64,000 nt of DNA, from assembly GCF_017991995.1 (NCBI RefSeq), contig NZ_JAGOPN010000004.1, positions 62,001 through 126,000 of the forward strand, read 5' to 3'. The position numbers were made by a program, and so were the translations under genes. The notes beneath the pieces are model-generated. The model saw only the letters and a list, made by a program, of their open reading frames with translations, made no database searches and was not told where the DNA came from. This document shows positions 34,171 to 43,149 of this stretch, piece after piece. Position 1 is the first letter of the stretch. The number at the start of each line of letters is the position of its first letter. This DNA comes from Pseudacidovorax sp. (GTDB lineage: Bacteria; Pseudomonadota; Gammaproteobacteria; Burkholderiales; Burkholderiaceae_C).

Positions 34171-36123
34171 ATGATCGTGGGCTCGCTTGCCGGCGGCGAT
34201 CCGCGGCCGGCTGACACGGCATCCGGCCGGCTGCTCGTGGTGCGCGGCAGCCTGCAGCGCGACCTGGTGCGGCTGGGGCTGCTGCCCTGCGCGGTGGTGG
34301 CGCTGCTGCTCACGGGCTGGCTCACCCACAGCCGGCTCGCGATGCTCGACGACGTGTTCGCGGCCGAGGGGCGGGCCATCGCGCGGCAGGTCGCCGCCAT
34401 GTCGGACCTCAGCCTCTATGCCGGCGATGTGGCCGCGCTGCAGAGCGTGGCGCAGGCCGCGCTGCGCGGCGGCCAGGCCAGCCGGGTGGAGATCAGCAAT
34501 GGCGCGGGCATCCATGTGGTGGCCGCCGGCGCCGATGCCACCCACCCGGACCGCCTGCGCAGCTTCACCGCACCCGTGCTGCTGCGCGAGGCCTCGCGCA
34601 CCATGGCCTTCGCGCCGCCGGGCGTCACCGCGGCCGGCGATCAGGCCATCGGCAGCGTGGTGGCCCTGCGCGACACCACGCAGCTGCGCCGCGCCCGCAT
34701 CCAGTCGCTGCTGACCGGCATCGGCATCGGCCTGCTGGCGCTGGGCGGCGCCTGGCTGGCGGTGCGGCACATGGCGCGCGACATCGCCCGGCCGCTGCGC
34801 CGCGTGACGCAGACGGTCGCGGCGCTGCAGGCCGGCCAGTTCGACGCCCGCTGTGCCATCGCCGGGCGCACCCCGCGGCGCGGCCGGCCCATGCACGAGT
34901 TCGCCACCCTGGCCGACGACGTCAACCGCATGGCCGAGCAGTTGCAGCGCCACAAGCAGGCCAGCGACGAGCGTGTGCGCGAGGCCACGGCCGTGGCCCT
35001 GGAGCGCATGACCGAGGCCGAGCAGGCCGCGCTGTCGCGCTCGCGCTTCCTGGCTGCGGCCAGCCACGACCTGCGCCAGCCGCTGCATGCCATGGGCCTG
35101 TTCATCGACGGCCTGCTCACCGGCGCGGCCGAGACGCAGCGGCCCGCCCTGCTGCGGCTGCAGGAGAGCACGGCCTTCATGAGCCTGCTGCTGGACGACC
35201 TGCTGGAGATCTCGCGCCTGGACGCGCGCGTGCTCACGCCCGAGGTGGTCGACCTGCCGCTGGCGCCGCTCTTCGATGCGCTGGCCGCGCAGCATGCGGC
35301 CCATGCGGCGGCCGCCCGCGTGCGCGTGGCGTGGCGGGCCCGCGGGCTGGCCGTGCGCAGCGACGGCGGCATGCTCCAGCGCGTGGTCGGCAACCTGGTG
35401 GCCAACGCCATCCGCCATTCACCGCCGGGCGGCACCGTGCTGGTCACGGCGCGGCGGCGCGGGGGCGACCGGGTGCGCATCGAGGTGCGCGACCGGGGCG
35501 TGGGCATCGCGCCCATCCACCAGCAGCGCATCTTCGAGGAGTTCTACCAGGTGGCCAACGTGGAGCGCGACCGGCGCCAGGGCTTCGGCCTGGGGCTGGC
35601 CATCTGCGCCCGGCTGGCCACGCTGCTGGGCAGCCGCATCGGCCTGAACTCGGCGCTGGGCTGCGGCAGCACCTTCTCGCTGGCGCTGCCGCAGGCCCAG
35701 GCCGCCCCGCAGGTCGCGCCCGTGCCCGCGGCCTCGGTACCGCCCGGGGAACCGTCGCTTGCCGGCCTGCGCTGCCTGCTGGTGGACGACGACGCGCACA
35801 TCCGCATCGCCACGGCCGAGCTGCTGGCCCAGTGGGGCTGCGAGGCCGTCTGCCTGGCCAGCGCGCGCGACGCCGTCGCCTGCCTCGGCGCGCCGGGCGA
35901 GCGCTTCGACCTGGTGCTGTGCGACCTGCAGCTGGCCGAGGGCGAGGACGGCCTGGACGTGCTGGCCGCCGCGCGCCGGCTGCAACCCGATGCGCTGGCG
36001 GTGGTCATCTCGGGCGCCACGGGGCCGCAGGCCCTGCAGCGGTTGCGCGCCGCGGGCGCGACCGTGCTGACCAAGCCCGTCGCGCCCGCCCGGTTGCGCG
36101 CCTTGCTTGCCACGTTGAAATGA
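34171..36123 (+). CDS. Hybrid sensor histidine kinase 2 (HAMP, kinase, receiver)
   Basis: The 650-residue protein has TM1 (about 33-52), a periplasmic region of about 125 residues, TM2 (about 178-198), HAMP, the H-box AAASHDLRQPLHAM (His 299), ATPase motifs (NLVANAIRHSPPGG; DRGVGIAP; GFGLGLAICARL) and a receiver from about 535 with phospho-Asp near 585 (LVLCDLQL) and Lys near 635. It shares the H-box type and the FEEFYQV segment with kinase 1, so the two arose from a common ancestor. No DNA-binding regulator follows; the next gene is glycosyltransferase-like. No good ribosome site precedes ATG 34171. Confidence 0.92.
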   Translation: MIVGSLAGGDPRPADTASGRLLVVRGSLQRDLVRLGLLPCAVVALLLTGWLTHSRLAMLDDVFAAEGRAIARQVAAMSDLSLYAGDVAALQSVAQAALRGGQASRVEISNGAGIHVVAAGADATHPDRLRSFTAPVLLREASRTMAFAPPGVTAAGDQAIGSVVALRDTTQLRRARIQSLLTGIGIGLLALGGAWLAVRHMARDIARPLRRVTQTVAALQAGQFDARCAIAGRTPRRGRPMHEFATLADDVNRMAEQLQRHKQASDERVREATAVALERMTEAEQAALSRSRFLAAASHDLRQPLHAMGLFIDGLLTGAAETQRPALLRLQESTAFMSLLLDDLLEISRLDARVLTPEVVDLPLAPLFDALAAQHAAHAAAARVRVAWRARGLAVRSDGGMLQRVVGNLVANAIRHSPPGGTVLVTARRRGGDRVRIEVRDRGVGIAPIHQQRIFEEFYQVANVERDRRQGFGLGLAICARLATLLGSRIGLNSALGCGSTFSLALPQAQAAPQVAPVPAASVPPGEPSLAGLRCLLVDDDAHIRIATAELLAQWGCEAVCLASARDAVACLGAPGERFDLVLCDLQLAEGEDGLDVLAAARRLQPDALAVVISGATGPQALQRLRAAGATVLTKPVAPARLRALLATLK

Positions 36124-36151
36124 TGCCTCGATCCCCCTTGGAGCCCACTGC

Positions 36152-36958
36152 ATGCGCGATCCCAGCGAACTGAGCGGCATCCGCCCCTTCATCGCCACGC
36201 CCTGCCATGGCGCGCAGGTGGGCAGCCTGTATGCGCGCAGCCTGCTGGGCCTGGCCAACCTGGCCTGGCAGCACGGCTTCGCCATGCAGACACGGCTGCT
36301 CGACGGCGACAGCCTGATCACCCGCGCCCGCAACCGGCTGGTGGCCGAGTTCATGGCCGACGCACGCTGGACGCATCTGTTCTGGATCGATGCCGACATC
36401 GGCTTCGAGCCCGAGGCGGCGCTGCGCCTGCTGCTGGCCGGGCGGCCGGTGGTGGCCGGCATCTATCCCTACCGCACCTCGGCCTGGCCGCAGCAGGGCC
36501 TGCCCCAGGCGCTGCCCGCGGGCAGCCGGCAGGCCGACTTCGACGCCCGCTACGCGCGCTATCCGCTCAACGTGGGCGACACGCCGGTCACGGCCGATGC
36601 CGACGGCTTCGTGCCGGTGCTGGACGCGCCCACCGGCTTCATGCTGATCGAGCGCGGCGTCTTCGAGCGCATGGCCGAAGCCATGCCCGAGCTGCGCTAC
36701 ACGCCCGACCCTGGCGACCATGCCAACACGCACCTGCCGCACCACCGCTTCTTCGACGTGATGGCCGAGCCCGGCGGCGGCCGCTACCTGAGCGAGGACT
36801 ACGCCTTCTGCCGCCGCTGGCAGCAGCTGGGCGGCACCGTCTGGGCCGACCTGCAGTCGCGGCTGTCGCACCAGGGCCAGCAGGTGCAGGTGGGTGACCT
36901 GGGGCGGGCGCTGGCGGCGCGCATGGGGCCGACCCCGCCGCCCGCGCCGGGCGACTGA
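36152..36958 (+). CDS. GT-A-type glycosyltransferase-like protein
   Basis: The 268-residue protein shows a GT-A-like pattern: an N-terminal strand with FIATPCHGAQVGSLYARSL, a LITRARNRLVAEFMAD segment, and FWIDADIGFEP with a DxD-type metal motif, followed by LLLAGRPVVAGIYPYRT and APTGFMLIERGVFERM. A late GRYLSEDYAFCRRW resembles the catalytic-base region of such enzymes. Similar proteins occur in phages and bacteria with unknown acceptors. It starts 28 bases after kinase 2 and converges with livF. Confidence 0.72.
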   Translation: MRDPSELSGIRPFIATPCHGAQVGSLYARSLLGLANLAWQHGFAMQTRLLDGDSLITRARNRLVAEFMADARWTHLFWIDADIGFEPEAALRLLLAGRPVVAGIYPYRTSAWPQQGLPQALPAGSRQADFDARYARYPLNVGDTPVTADADGFVPVLDAPTGFMLIERGVFERMAEAMPELRYTPDPGDHANTHLPHHRFFDVMAEPGGGRYLSEDYAFCRRWQQLGGTVWADLQSRLSHQGQQVQVGDLGRALAARMGPTPPPAPGD

Positions 36959-36974
36959 AGCCGCCGCGCGTCCG

Positions 36975-37673
36975 TCACACCACCAGGTGCGCCTCCAGCG
37001 CCTCGCGGCCCAGGGCACGCATCTCGCCCTGCAGCACGCAGCGGCCATGGTCCAGCACCAGCACGTCGCTGGCGATGGCCTCCAGGAAGCTCAGGTTCTG
37101 CTCGACCACGATGAAGCTGCGGCCCTCGGCCGTGGCCTCGTGGATGCACTGCGCCATGCGGTCGATGTTCTCGGGCTGCACGCCTTCGGTGGGTTCGTCC
37201 AGCATCGTGAGCGGCGCTGCCAGTGCCATCGTGCGCGCGAAGGACAGCAGCTTGCGCTCGCCGCCGCTGAGCGCGCCGGCCCGTTGCGCCAGCCGTTCGC
37301 GCAGCCGGGGAAAGCGTGCGAAGAGCGTGTCGTAACGGGCATCGCGGCGGCGGCCGATGTGCAGCCACAGGTTCTCCTCGACGCTGAGCTCGCCGAACAC
37401 CACGTTCTCCTGCGGCGCATAGGCGATGCCGGCCGCCAGCCGCGCATGCGGCGGCAGGGCGCGCAGGTCCTGTCCGGCCCATGCCAGCGTGCCGCCGGCC
37501 ACCGGCAGGAAGCCGGCCAGCGCCTTGAGCAGCGTGCTCTTGCCGACGCCGTTGCGCCCCAGGATGCCCAGCACGCGACCGGGCGCGGTGCAGCCGGACA
37601 CGCCGCGCACCACCACCGTGTCGCCGTAGCCGCACTGCAGATCGTCGAACTGGAGGACGGGAGGTTTCTTCAT
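36975..37673 (-). CDS. Liv-type ABC transporter ATP-binding protein (LivF-like)
   Basis: The 232-residue ATPase has Walker A GRNGVGKST, the signature ALSGGERKLLS, Walker B LTMLDEPTEGVQPENI and a switch His replaced by Gln in VVEQNLSFL, as is usual for LivF. It is the last gene of the amidase/ABC operon, and its ATG overlaps the end of the permease-ATPase fusion gene by four bases. It would pair with the LivG domain of that fusion to drive import. Confidence 0.92.
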   Translation of the reverse strand: MKKPPVLQFDDLQCGYGDTVVVRGVSGCTAPGRVLGILGRNGVGKSTLLKALAGFLPVAGGTLAWAGQDLRALPPHARLAAGIAYAPQENVVFGELSVEENLWLHIGRRRDARYDTLFARFPRLRERLAQRAGALSGGERKLLSFARTMALAAPLTMLDEPTEGVQPENIDRMAQCIHEATAEGRSFIVVEQNLSFLEAIASDVLVLDHGRCVLQGEMRALGREALEAHLVV

Positions 37674-39472
37674 TTGCGGGCTCCGGCATAGACGGCGCGC
37701 ACCGCCGGGTCGGCCTGGATCGCTGCCATCGGCCCGTGGGACAGCAGCCGTCCCTGGTGCAGCACCAGCACGTCGCCGCCCAGGGCGGCCACGGCGGCCA
37801 GGTCGTGCTCGATCAGCAGCGCTGCCGCGCCCAGTTCATGCACGGACTCGCGGATGACATCGATCATGCGGTGGGTCTCCGCCGGCGAGAGGCCGGCGCA
37901 GGGCTCGTCCAGCAGCACCAGCCGGGGCTCGGGCAGGAGCGTCATGACCAGCTCCAGTGCCTGGCGCTGCCCTTGCGACAGCTGGCCGGCGGGCAGGGCC
38001 TGCTGCGCCTGCAGCTCGGGAAAGCGCGCCAGCAGCCGGTGCAGCAGCGGCGTGTGCCAGCCCAGCGGCGCCGCGCCCAGCGCCGCCAGGGGCGCCAGGC
38101 GGCCGGCCCACAGGGCGACCTGCAGGTTCTGCGCCACGCTCAGTGCCGGGAAGACCGACGGGATCTGCAGCTTGCGGCCCACGCCGTGCCGGGCAACACG
38201 CCAGGCGTTCAGGCCGGTGATGTCGGCCTCGCCGAGCTGCACCGTGCCGCCGCGCACCGGCAGGCGGCCGGTCATGGCGTTGAAGGCCGAGGTCTTGCCG
38301 GCGCCGTTGGGTCCGATCACGGCCCGGATGCCGGGGCCCTCCAGCGCCAGCGAGAGGCCGTCGAGGATGCGCACCCCTGACTGGCTGCAGCGCACCGCGT
38401 CGAAGCGCAGCGCCGGCACGCCGGCCGGGCTCGCGGATGGCGGCGCGGCCACCGGGCGCGCGGGCGCGGGGGCGAGCCAACGGTCGGTCCAGCGCGCGGC
38501 CAGGCCGGCCAGCCCCTCGGGCAGGAAGCGCACCACGGCGATGAACAGCAGCCCGACCGCCACCTCCCAGTAGGCGAAGGCATCGCGCAGCTCCGACGAC
38601 AGCCAGCCCACCGCCACCGCGCCGAGCAGGGCGCCCAGCGGGCTGGCCTTGCCGCCCACCGCAGCCCAGATCACGAACTCGGTGGACAGCACGAAGCCCA
38701 TCGCCTGCGGCGTGACGATGCCCTGATGCGCCGCGAACAGCACGCCGGCCACGCTCGCCAGCAGCGCCGACAGCGCATAGGCCTTGGCCTTGATGCGGTC
38801 GGTGGCATAGCCGAAGAGCTGCATCCGGTCCTCGCTCTGCGCGATGCCCGACCACAGCGTGCCGATGGGCCGCCGCAGCCACAGCCCCAGCAGGCCGGTG
38901 GAGACCACGGCCGCCGCCGCCACCAGCCAGTAGAGGTGGCCGAAGCGGTCCAGGCCCGGCAGCTCGGGGATGTCGCCCAGGCCGTTGAAGCCGCCGGTGA
39001 CGCTGCGCCACTGCAGCGCCGCCAGGCTGCCCAGCATGGCCATGGCGAGCGTGATCAGCGAGAAGTAGGGCCCGCTGCGCAGGCTGCGGGCGAACAGCAG
39101 CCGCGCCACGACCCAGGCCAGCAGCGCCGGCAGCAGCAGCGCCGCCGCCAGCGCCCCGGCGCCCGTCGGCGTCGCGAGCCCGGCCTTGAGCGCACCGCCG
39201 GCCAGGTAGGCACCGAGGCCGAAGTACAGCGCATGGCCCAGCGGCAGGAAGCCCAGCCGGCCCCAGCACAGGGCCACGCCCTGGGTGGCGATGCCGTAGA
39301 TGAGGAACAGCGCCACCTGGTAGGCCAGGAAGTCGTTGCCGGCCAGCGGCAGGACCACGAGACCGGCAGCCAGCACGGCGGCGGGCGCAAAGGCGCCCAG
39401 GCGGCCGAGCGCTGCCGGCCCGCTGCGGGCGACGGCGGGACGGGCCAGGTCAGCGGCGGGCAAGGAGTCCAT
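37670..39472 (-). CDS. LivM-LivG fusion: ABC permease and ATPase in one protein
   Basis: The 600-residue protein joins two subunits usually encoded separately. The first half (to about residue 345) is a LivM-type permease with about nine membrane segments (WGRLGFLPLGHALYFGLGAYLAGG; VGGKASPLGALLGAVAVG). After a Pro/Ala linker (APARPVAAPPSASPAG) comes a LivG ATPase: [16 protein letters not shown], signature QLSQGQRQALE, Walker B LVLLDEPCAGLSPAE and IEHDL. The start at ATG 39472 overlaps the livH gene by 23 bases. Such fusions are known in urea/amide-type transporters. It acts in the inner membrane. Confidence 0.92.
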   Translation of the reverse strand: MDSLPAADLARPAVARSGPAALGRLGAFAPAAVLAAGLVVLPLAGNDFLAYQVALFLIYGIATQGVALCWGRLGFLPLGHALYFGLGAYLAGGALKAGLATPTGAGALAAALLLPALLAWVVARLLFARSLRSGPYFSLITLAMAMLGSLAALQWRSVTGGFNGLGDIPELPGLDRFGHLYWLVAAAAVVSTGLLGLWLRRPIGTLWSGIAQSEDRMQLFGYATDRIKAKAYALSALLASVAGVLFAAHQGIVTPQAMGFVLSTEFVIWAAVGGKASPLGALLGAVAVGWLSSELRDAFAYWEVAVGLLFIAVVRFLPEGLAGLAARWTDRWLAPAPARPVAAPPSASPAGVPALRFDAVRCSQSGVRILDGLSLALEGPGIRAVIGPNGAGKTSAFNAMTGRLPVRGGTVQLGEADITGLNAWRVARHGVGRKLQIPSVFPALSVAQNLQVALWAGRLAPLAALGAAPLGWHTPLLHRLLARFPELQAQQALPAGQLSQGQRQALELVMTLLPEPRLVLLDEPCAGLSPAETHRMIDVIRESVHELGAAALLIEHDLAAVAALGGDVLVLHQGRLLSHGPMAAIQADPAVRAVYAGARK

Positions 39473-40310
39473 CGGGTTTGAGCCACAGGAAGAGGATCGA
39501 AAGCACCAGCACCACGGCGTAGCCGCTGGTCTGGCCGGCAATGCTGCTGACCACCGCCTGCGTGCCGCCGATGGTGCCGACGCCCCCCAGCAGCCCGCCC
39601 AGCGAGCCCAGCCCGCCCACCACCAGCACGAAGAAGGCGTCGAGCAGGTAATCCACGCCGATGCCGGGCTCCACGCGCACCAGCGGCGCCAGCAGCACGC
39701 CCGCCGCGCCGGCCAGCACCACGCCCACCACGAAGGTGCGCGAGGCCAGTCGGCGCGTGTCGATGCCCAGCGCCTGCGCCAGCACCGGGTTGCCCGTCAT
39801 GGCCCGCACGCGCAGGCCGGCGGTGCTGCGGCGCCACCACAGGCCGATGGCGACCAGCAGCAGGGCCACCAGCAGGATCAGGCCCAGCCGGTAGGCCGGG
39901 TAGGCGGTGGCGCCCAGCATCAGCGGCTGCGCCAGCGGCGTGTCGAGCGTCTGGTAGCCCTTGCCCCAGATCGCCTCCACCGTCTTGCGCATCAGCATGG
40001 CCAGCGCCCAGGTGGCCAGCAGCGTGTCGAAGGGGCGGGCATACAGCGGGCGGATCAGCCAGCGCTCGACCGCCCAGCCCAGCGTGCCGCACACCACCAC
40101 GGCCAGCGGAAAGGCGGCGGGCAGCGGCCAGCCCCAGCCCTGCACCGTGACCACGCAGTAGGCGCCGAGCATCACGAACTCGCCGTGCGCCATGTTCATC
40201 ACGCCCAGCAGGCCGAAGACGATGGCCAGCCCCAGCGTGGTGAGCGTCAGCGTGGCCAGCTCGTAGACGATGTTCAGTCCGTGCAGGACCAGGCTGCCGT
40301 CCACCGTCAC
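39450..40310 (-). CDS. Liv-type ABC transporter permease (LivH-like)
   Basis: The 286-residue permease has about eight membrane segments and LivH signatures: ELATLTLTTLGLAIVFGLLGVMNMAHGEFVMLGAY and FFVLVVGGLGSLGGLLGGVGTIGG. I take GTG 40310, which overlaps the stop of the binding-protein gene (GTGA); a GTG two codons later is possible. It overlaps the fusion gene at its other end. Together with the fusion and LivF it makes a full importer. Confidence 0.92.
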   Translation of the reverse strand: MTVDGSLVLHGLNIVYELATLTLTTLGLAIVFGLLGVMNMAHGEFVMLGAYCVVTVQGWGWPLPAAFPLAVVVCGTLGWAVERWLIRPLYARPFDTLLATWALAMLMRKTVEAIWGKGYQTLDTPLAQPLMLGATAYPAYRLGLILLVALLLVAIGLWWRRSTAGLRVRAMTGNPVLAQALGIDTRRLASRTFVVGVVLAGAAGVLLAPLVRVEPGIGVDYLLDAFFVLVVGGLGSLGGLLGGVGTIGGTQAVVSSIAGQTSGYAVVLVLSILFLWLKPDGLLARR

Positions 40311-41458
40311 ACCTTGCAGCTCTGGCCCGAGGCCACGCGCGGGAAGGTCTTGACCACGCGGAAGCCCTGCGCGTCCACATCGGCCAGGTAGATGTCCTGC
40401 TCCACATGGCGGTTGTGCATGGTGACCGCGCCGCGCGGGCCGGTGTAGCTCGCGCCTTCGCTGGCGGCGTCCATCTTTGCAGTATCGAGGCTGCCGGCCT
40501 TGCGGACGATGGCGTCCATCATGAGGAAGCCTTCGTAGGTGGATTCCGCCAGCCCGTTGAGCGCGGGCGCCTGCGCGCCGAAGCGTGCCGCATAGGCCTG
40601 GGCGAAGGCCTTGGCGCCGGCGGTGTCGATGCGCGCGAAATAGCCGGAGCTGGAGTACAGGTTGCGCGCATTGGCCACGCCGATGCCCGCCAGCGTGTTC
40701 TCCTCGATCAGCGTGCCCAGTCGCAGTGCCTTGTCGGCCAGGCCGAAGCTGGCGAAGGCCTTGTTGAAGTTGACCGAGGCGCCGCCCACCAGCGACACCA
40801 GCACCGCGTCGGCGCCGCTGTCGCGGATGCGGGCCAGCGTGGCGTCGAAGTTGTCCACGGTGAAGGGCAGGTATTCGTCGCCCACCACCTGCGCGCCGGT
40901 CTGGGCGATGTAGGTCTTGGCGGTGGCATTGGTATTGCGGCCCCAGATGTAGTCGTTGCCCACCAGGTACCACTTGGTCGGCTTGCGCTCGGCGGCCAGC
41001 CAGGGAATGACGGGCTGCAGCTGCTGCTGCGGCGTCTCGCCGTTGACGTAGGTGGCGCGGGCGCATTCGCCGCCCTCGTAGATCGGCGTGTAGAAGTAGG
41101 GCACCTGCCCCTTGAAGAGGCCGACCAGCGCGCCACGCACGGCGCTGTCGTGCATGCCCACCACGGCGGCGGCGCCCGAGCCCTTCCACAGCTTGAGCGC
41201 GGTCTGCGCGGCCTCGGCCGGTGGCAGTCCGGCATCGCCGAACAGCAGCTCCAGCTTGCGCCCGAGGATGCCGCCACGGGCATTGAGCGTCTCGGCGGCC
41301 AGCTGGGCGCAGGCCTTGGCCGAGGGGCCGAACAGGCCGGCCGGCCCGCTCTGCGGGATGAGCACGGCCACCTTGAGCGGTGTTTCGGCCAGCGCGGGCG
41401 GCAGGGCCAGGGCAGCGCCGGTGGCTGCGCCGCTGCGGATGAAGTCTCGACGGTTCAT
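40307..41458 (-). CDS. Urea/amide-type ABC transporter substrate-binding protein
   Basis: The 383-residue protein has a Tat signal (NRRDFIRSGAATGAALALPPALAE) and a type I periplasmic binding fold of the urea/short-chain amide and branched-chain family (KVAVLIPQSGPAGLFGPSAKACAQLAAETLNARGG; VGMHDSAVRGALVGLF; YTPIYEGGECARATY). The region resembles AmiC/FmdD amide binders. It is preceded by an amidase gene on the same strand, so an amide imported here may be hydrolysed by that enzyme. Confidence 0.88.
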   Translation of the reverse strand: MNRRDFIRSGAATGAALALPPALAETPLKVAVLIPQSGPAGLFGPSAKACAQLAAETLNARGGILGRKLELLFGDAGLPPAEAAQTALKLWKGSGAAAVVGMHDSAVRGALVGLFKGQVPYFYTPIYEGGECARATYVNGETPQQQLQPVIPWLAAERKPTKWYLVGNDYIWGRNTNATAKTYIAQTGAQVVGDEYLPFTVDNFDATLARIRDSGADAVLVSLVGGASVNFNKAFASFGLADKALRLGTLIEENTLAGIGVANARNLYSSSGYFARIDTAGAKAFAQAYAARFGAQAPALNGLAESTYEGFLMMDAIVRKAGSLDTAKMDAASEGASYTGPRGAVTMHNRHVEQDIYLADVDAQGFRVVKTFPRVASGQSCKV

Positions 41459-41507
41459 GGAATCCTCCTCGTGAAGCCAGGGAAAGGGATGGCGCGCAAC
41501 GACCTTC

Positions 41508-42923
41508 TCAGTCGAGCGGCGGCAGGGCGGGCGGGGGCAGCACGCGCTCGATCGCGGCGCCGATGGCGAGCAAGCGGCGGTCGCTGCCGGCCGGGCCGTC
41601 CAGCGCCAGGCCCACGGGCAGCCCGTCGGGCCCCACGCCGGCAGGCAGGCTCAGCCCGGGAATGCCGGCATTGCTGCCCGGATCGGTGTTGCGGATGTAA
41701 GTCAGGAAGGCCGGCTGCGGCGTGCCCAGGAATTCCACCCCGCCGCCGGCCAGCAGTGGTCGCGCGGTCAGCGGCGCGGTGGGAAAGGCCAGCGCCTCCA
41801 CCTGCGCCTGCGCGAAGGCCTCGCGGTAGAGCGCCTGCAACCGCTCGCGGGCGGCCAGGGCCTCGCGGTAGGCAGCCTCGGGCACGCCGTCCTTCAGCAG
41901 CGGCTGCAGCAGGCCGGCCACGTCGGGGCTGCCGATGCCGGCGAGCAGCGCGGGCAGGTCGACGTCGTGCCCGGCCTCGCGCAGGTAGCCGGGCATCTGC
42001 GCCATGAATTCGTAGAGCGCCACCGGGAAGCCGACGGCGTCGTTGAGCGCGTCCAGCTCGGGCAGGGCCACCTCGACCAGCACCACGCCGGCGCGCTCCA
42101 GCGCCTGCCGGGCCTGCGCCATCACGGCGGTGACCGAGGCATCGCAGGCATCCCAGAAGCGCTGCGTCGGCAGGCCCAGGCGCAGGCCGCGCAGCGGGAT
42201 GTCGGCCAGCGGCGTGGCGTCCTGCGCCATCACGGCGTCCAGCAGGGCCAGGTCGTGCACGCTGCGGGCCATGGGGCCGGCGGTGTCGCGGGTGGCCGAG
42301 ATGGGCGCGATGCCGCCGCCGGGAATGCGCCCCACCGTGGGCCGCAGGCCGGCGATGCCGCACAACGCGGCCGGCAGCCGCACCGAGGCGCCGGTGTCGG
42401 TGCCCAGGGCGGCGGGCACCAGCCCGGCACTCACCACCACGGCGCTGCCGCCACTGCTGCCGCCGGGGATGCGATCCGGCGCCCAGGGGTTGCGGATGCG
42501 GCCGGTGACGGCGTTGTCGCTGGAGATGCCGAAGGCCAGCTCGTGCATGCCAGCCTTGCCCGCTACGACGGCGCCCGCTGCGCGCAGGCGCCGCACCACC
42601 TCGGCATCGGCGCGCGGGCGGCGGCCGTGCAGCGCGCCCGTGCCGGCACCGGTGGGCAGGTCGGCGGTGCCGATGTTGTCCTTGAGCGCGAGCGGGATGC
42701 CCGTGAGCGCCGGCGCGTCGCCGCGCGCCAGGGCTGCGTCGGCTTGCGCGGCCTGGGCGAGGAAGGGCGTCGGGTCGAAGGCCACGTAGCCGTTGAGGTG
42801 GGCCAACTGCTGCGTGCGGGCGGCGAGGGCCTGCGCCAGCTCAGCGGCGCTGAAGTGCTTCTGCGCGAGGCCCTGCTGCAGCGCGGCGATGCCGAGCCGG
42901 TGGAGCGGTTGCGGGTTTTCCAT
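41508..42923 (-). CDS. Amidase of the amidase-signature family
   Basis: The 471-residue enzyme hydrolyses an amide bond with a Ser-cisSer-Lys triad: Lys 81 in PLALKDNIG, Ser 156 in GGSSGGSA and Ser 180 in GTDTGASVR, with the family spacing. The last motif has Ala where most members have Gly, a mild change. It is the first gene of an operon with an amide-type importer and is divergent from a LuxR-type regulator. ATG 42923 (MENPQPLHRLG) is chosen because upstream sequence in frame has no similarity. The substrate is likely a small amide or N-acyl compound. Confidence 0.92.
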   Translation of the reverse strand: MENPQPLHRLGIAALQQGLAQKHFSAAELAQALAARTQQLAHLNGYVAFDPTPFLAQAAQADAALARGDAPALTGIPLALKDNIGTADLPTGAGTGALHGRRPRADAEVVRRLRAAGAVVAGKAGMHELAFGISSDNAVTGRIRNPWAPDRIPGGSSGGSAVVVSAGLVPAALGTDTGASVRLPAALCGIAGLRPTVGRIPGGGIAPISATRDTAGPMARSVHDLALLDAVMAQDATPLADIPLRGLRLGLPTQRFWDACDASVTAVMAQARQALERAGVVLVEVALPELDALNDAVGFPVALYEFMAQMPGYLREAGHDVDLPALLAGIGSPDVAGLLQPLLKDGVPEAAYREALAARERLQALYREAFAQAQVEALAFPTAPLTARPLLAGGGVEFLGTPQPAFLTYIRNTDPGSNAGIPGLSLPAGVGPDGLPVGLALDGPAGSDRRLLAIGAAIERVLPPPALPPLD

Positions 42924-43025
42924 AGGCGGAGGGTGGGCGCACGGGGGTGCCGCGGGAGGGCCGGCACGCGTACGCTCGAAGGAGTTGATGCAGCGGAAGG
43001 CTACCCAGCAGCCGCTTGCCAGGCA

Positions 43026-43043
43026 CCCGTCGAGATTGACGGG
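43026..43043. promoter_or_regulatory. Perfect dyad between the amidase and LuxR-type genes
   Basis: CCCGTC, six bases, then GACGGG form a perfect inverted repeat in the 226-base divergent region, about 105 bases from each start codon. It is a candidate binding site for the LuxR-type protein. Confidence 0.4.
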
Positions 43044-43149
43044 ACGCGCAGTGGTGAAGATGGCTGCATCTGGCACGACCGTTGCTGCATCCGCTGCCAC
43101 CGGCAGCGGCCGGCGTCCGACCCGCACCCTTTCACGCCCAGCACCAGCG

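Noticed and set aside
36152..36958. Prophage remnant, because similar glycosyltransferase-like proteins occur in phages
   Set aside because: No integrase, structural or lysis genes, and no attachment repeats lie around it. Composition matches the neighbours.
39450..41189. A 579-codon extended frame for the LivH permease
   Set aside because: The first half is an out-of-frame reading of the binding-protein gene. Similarity to LivH begins only at the GTG near 40310.
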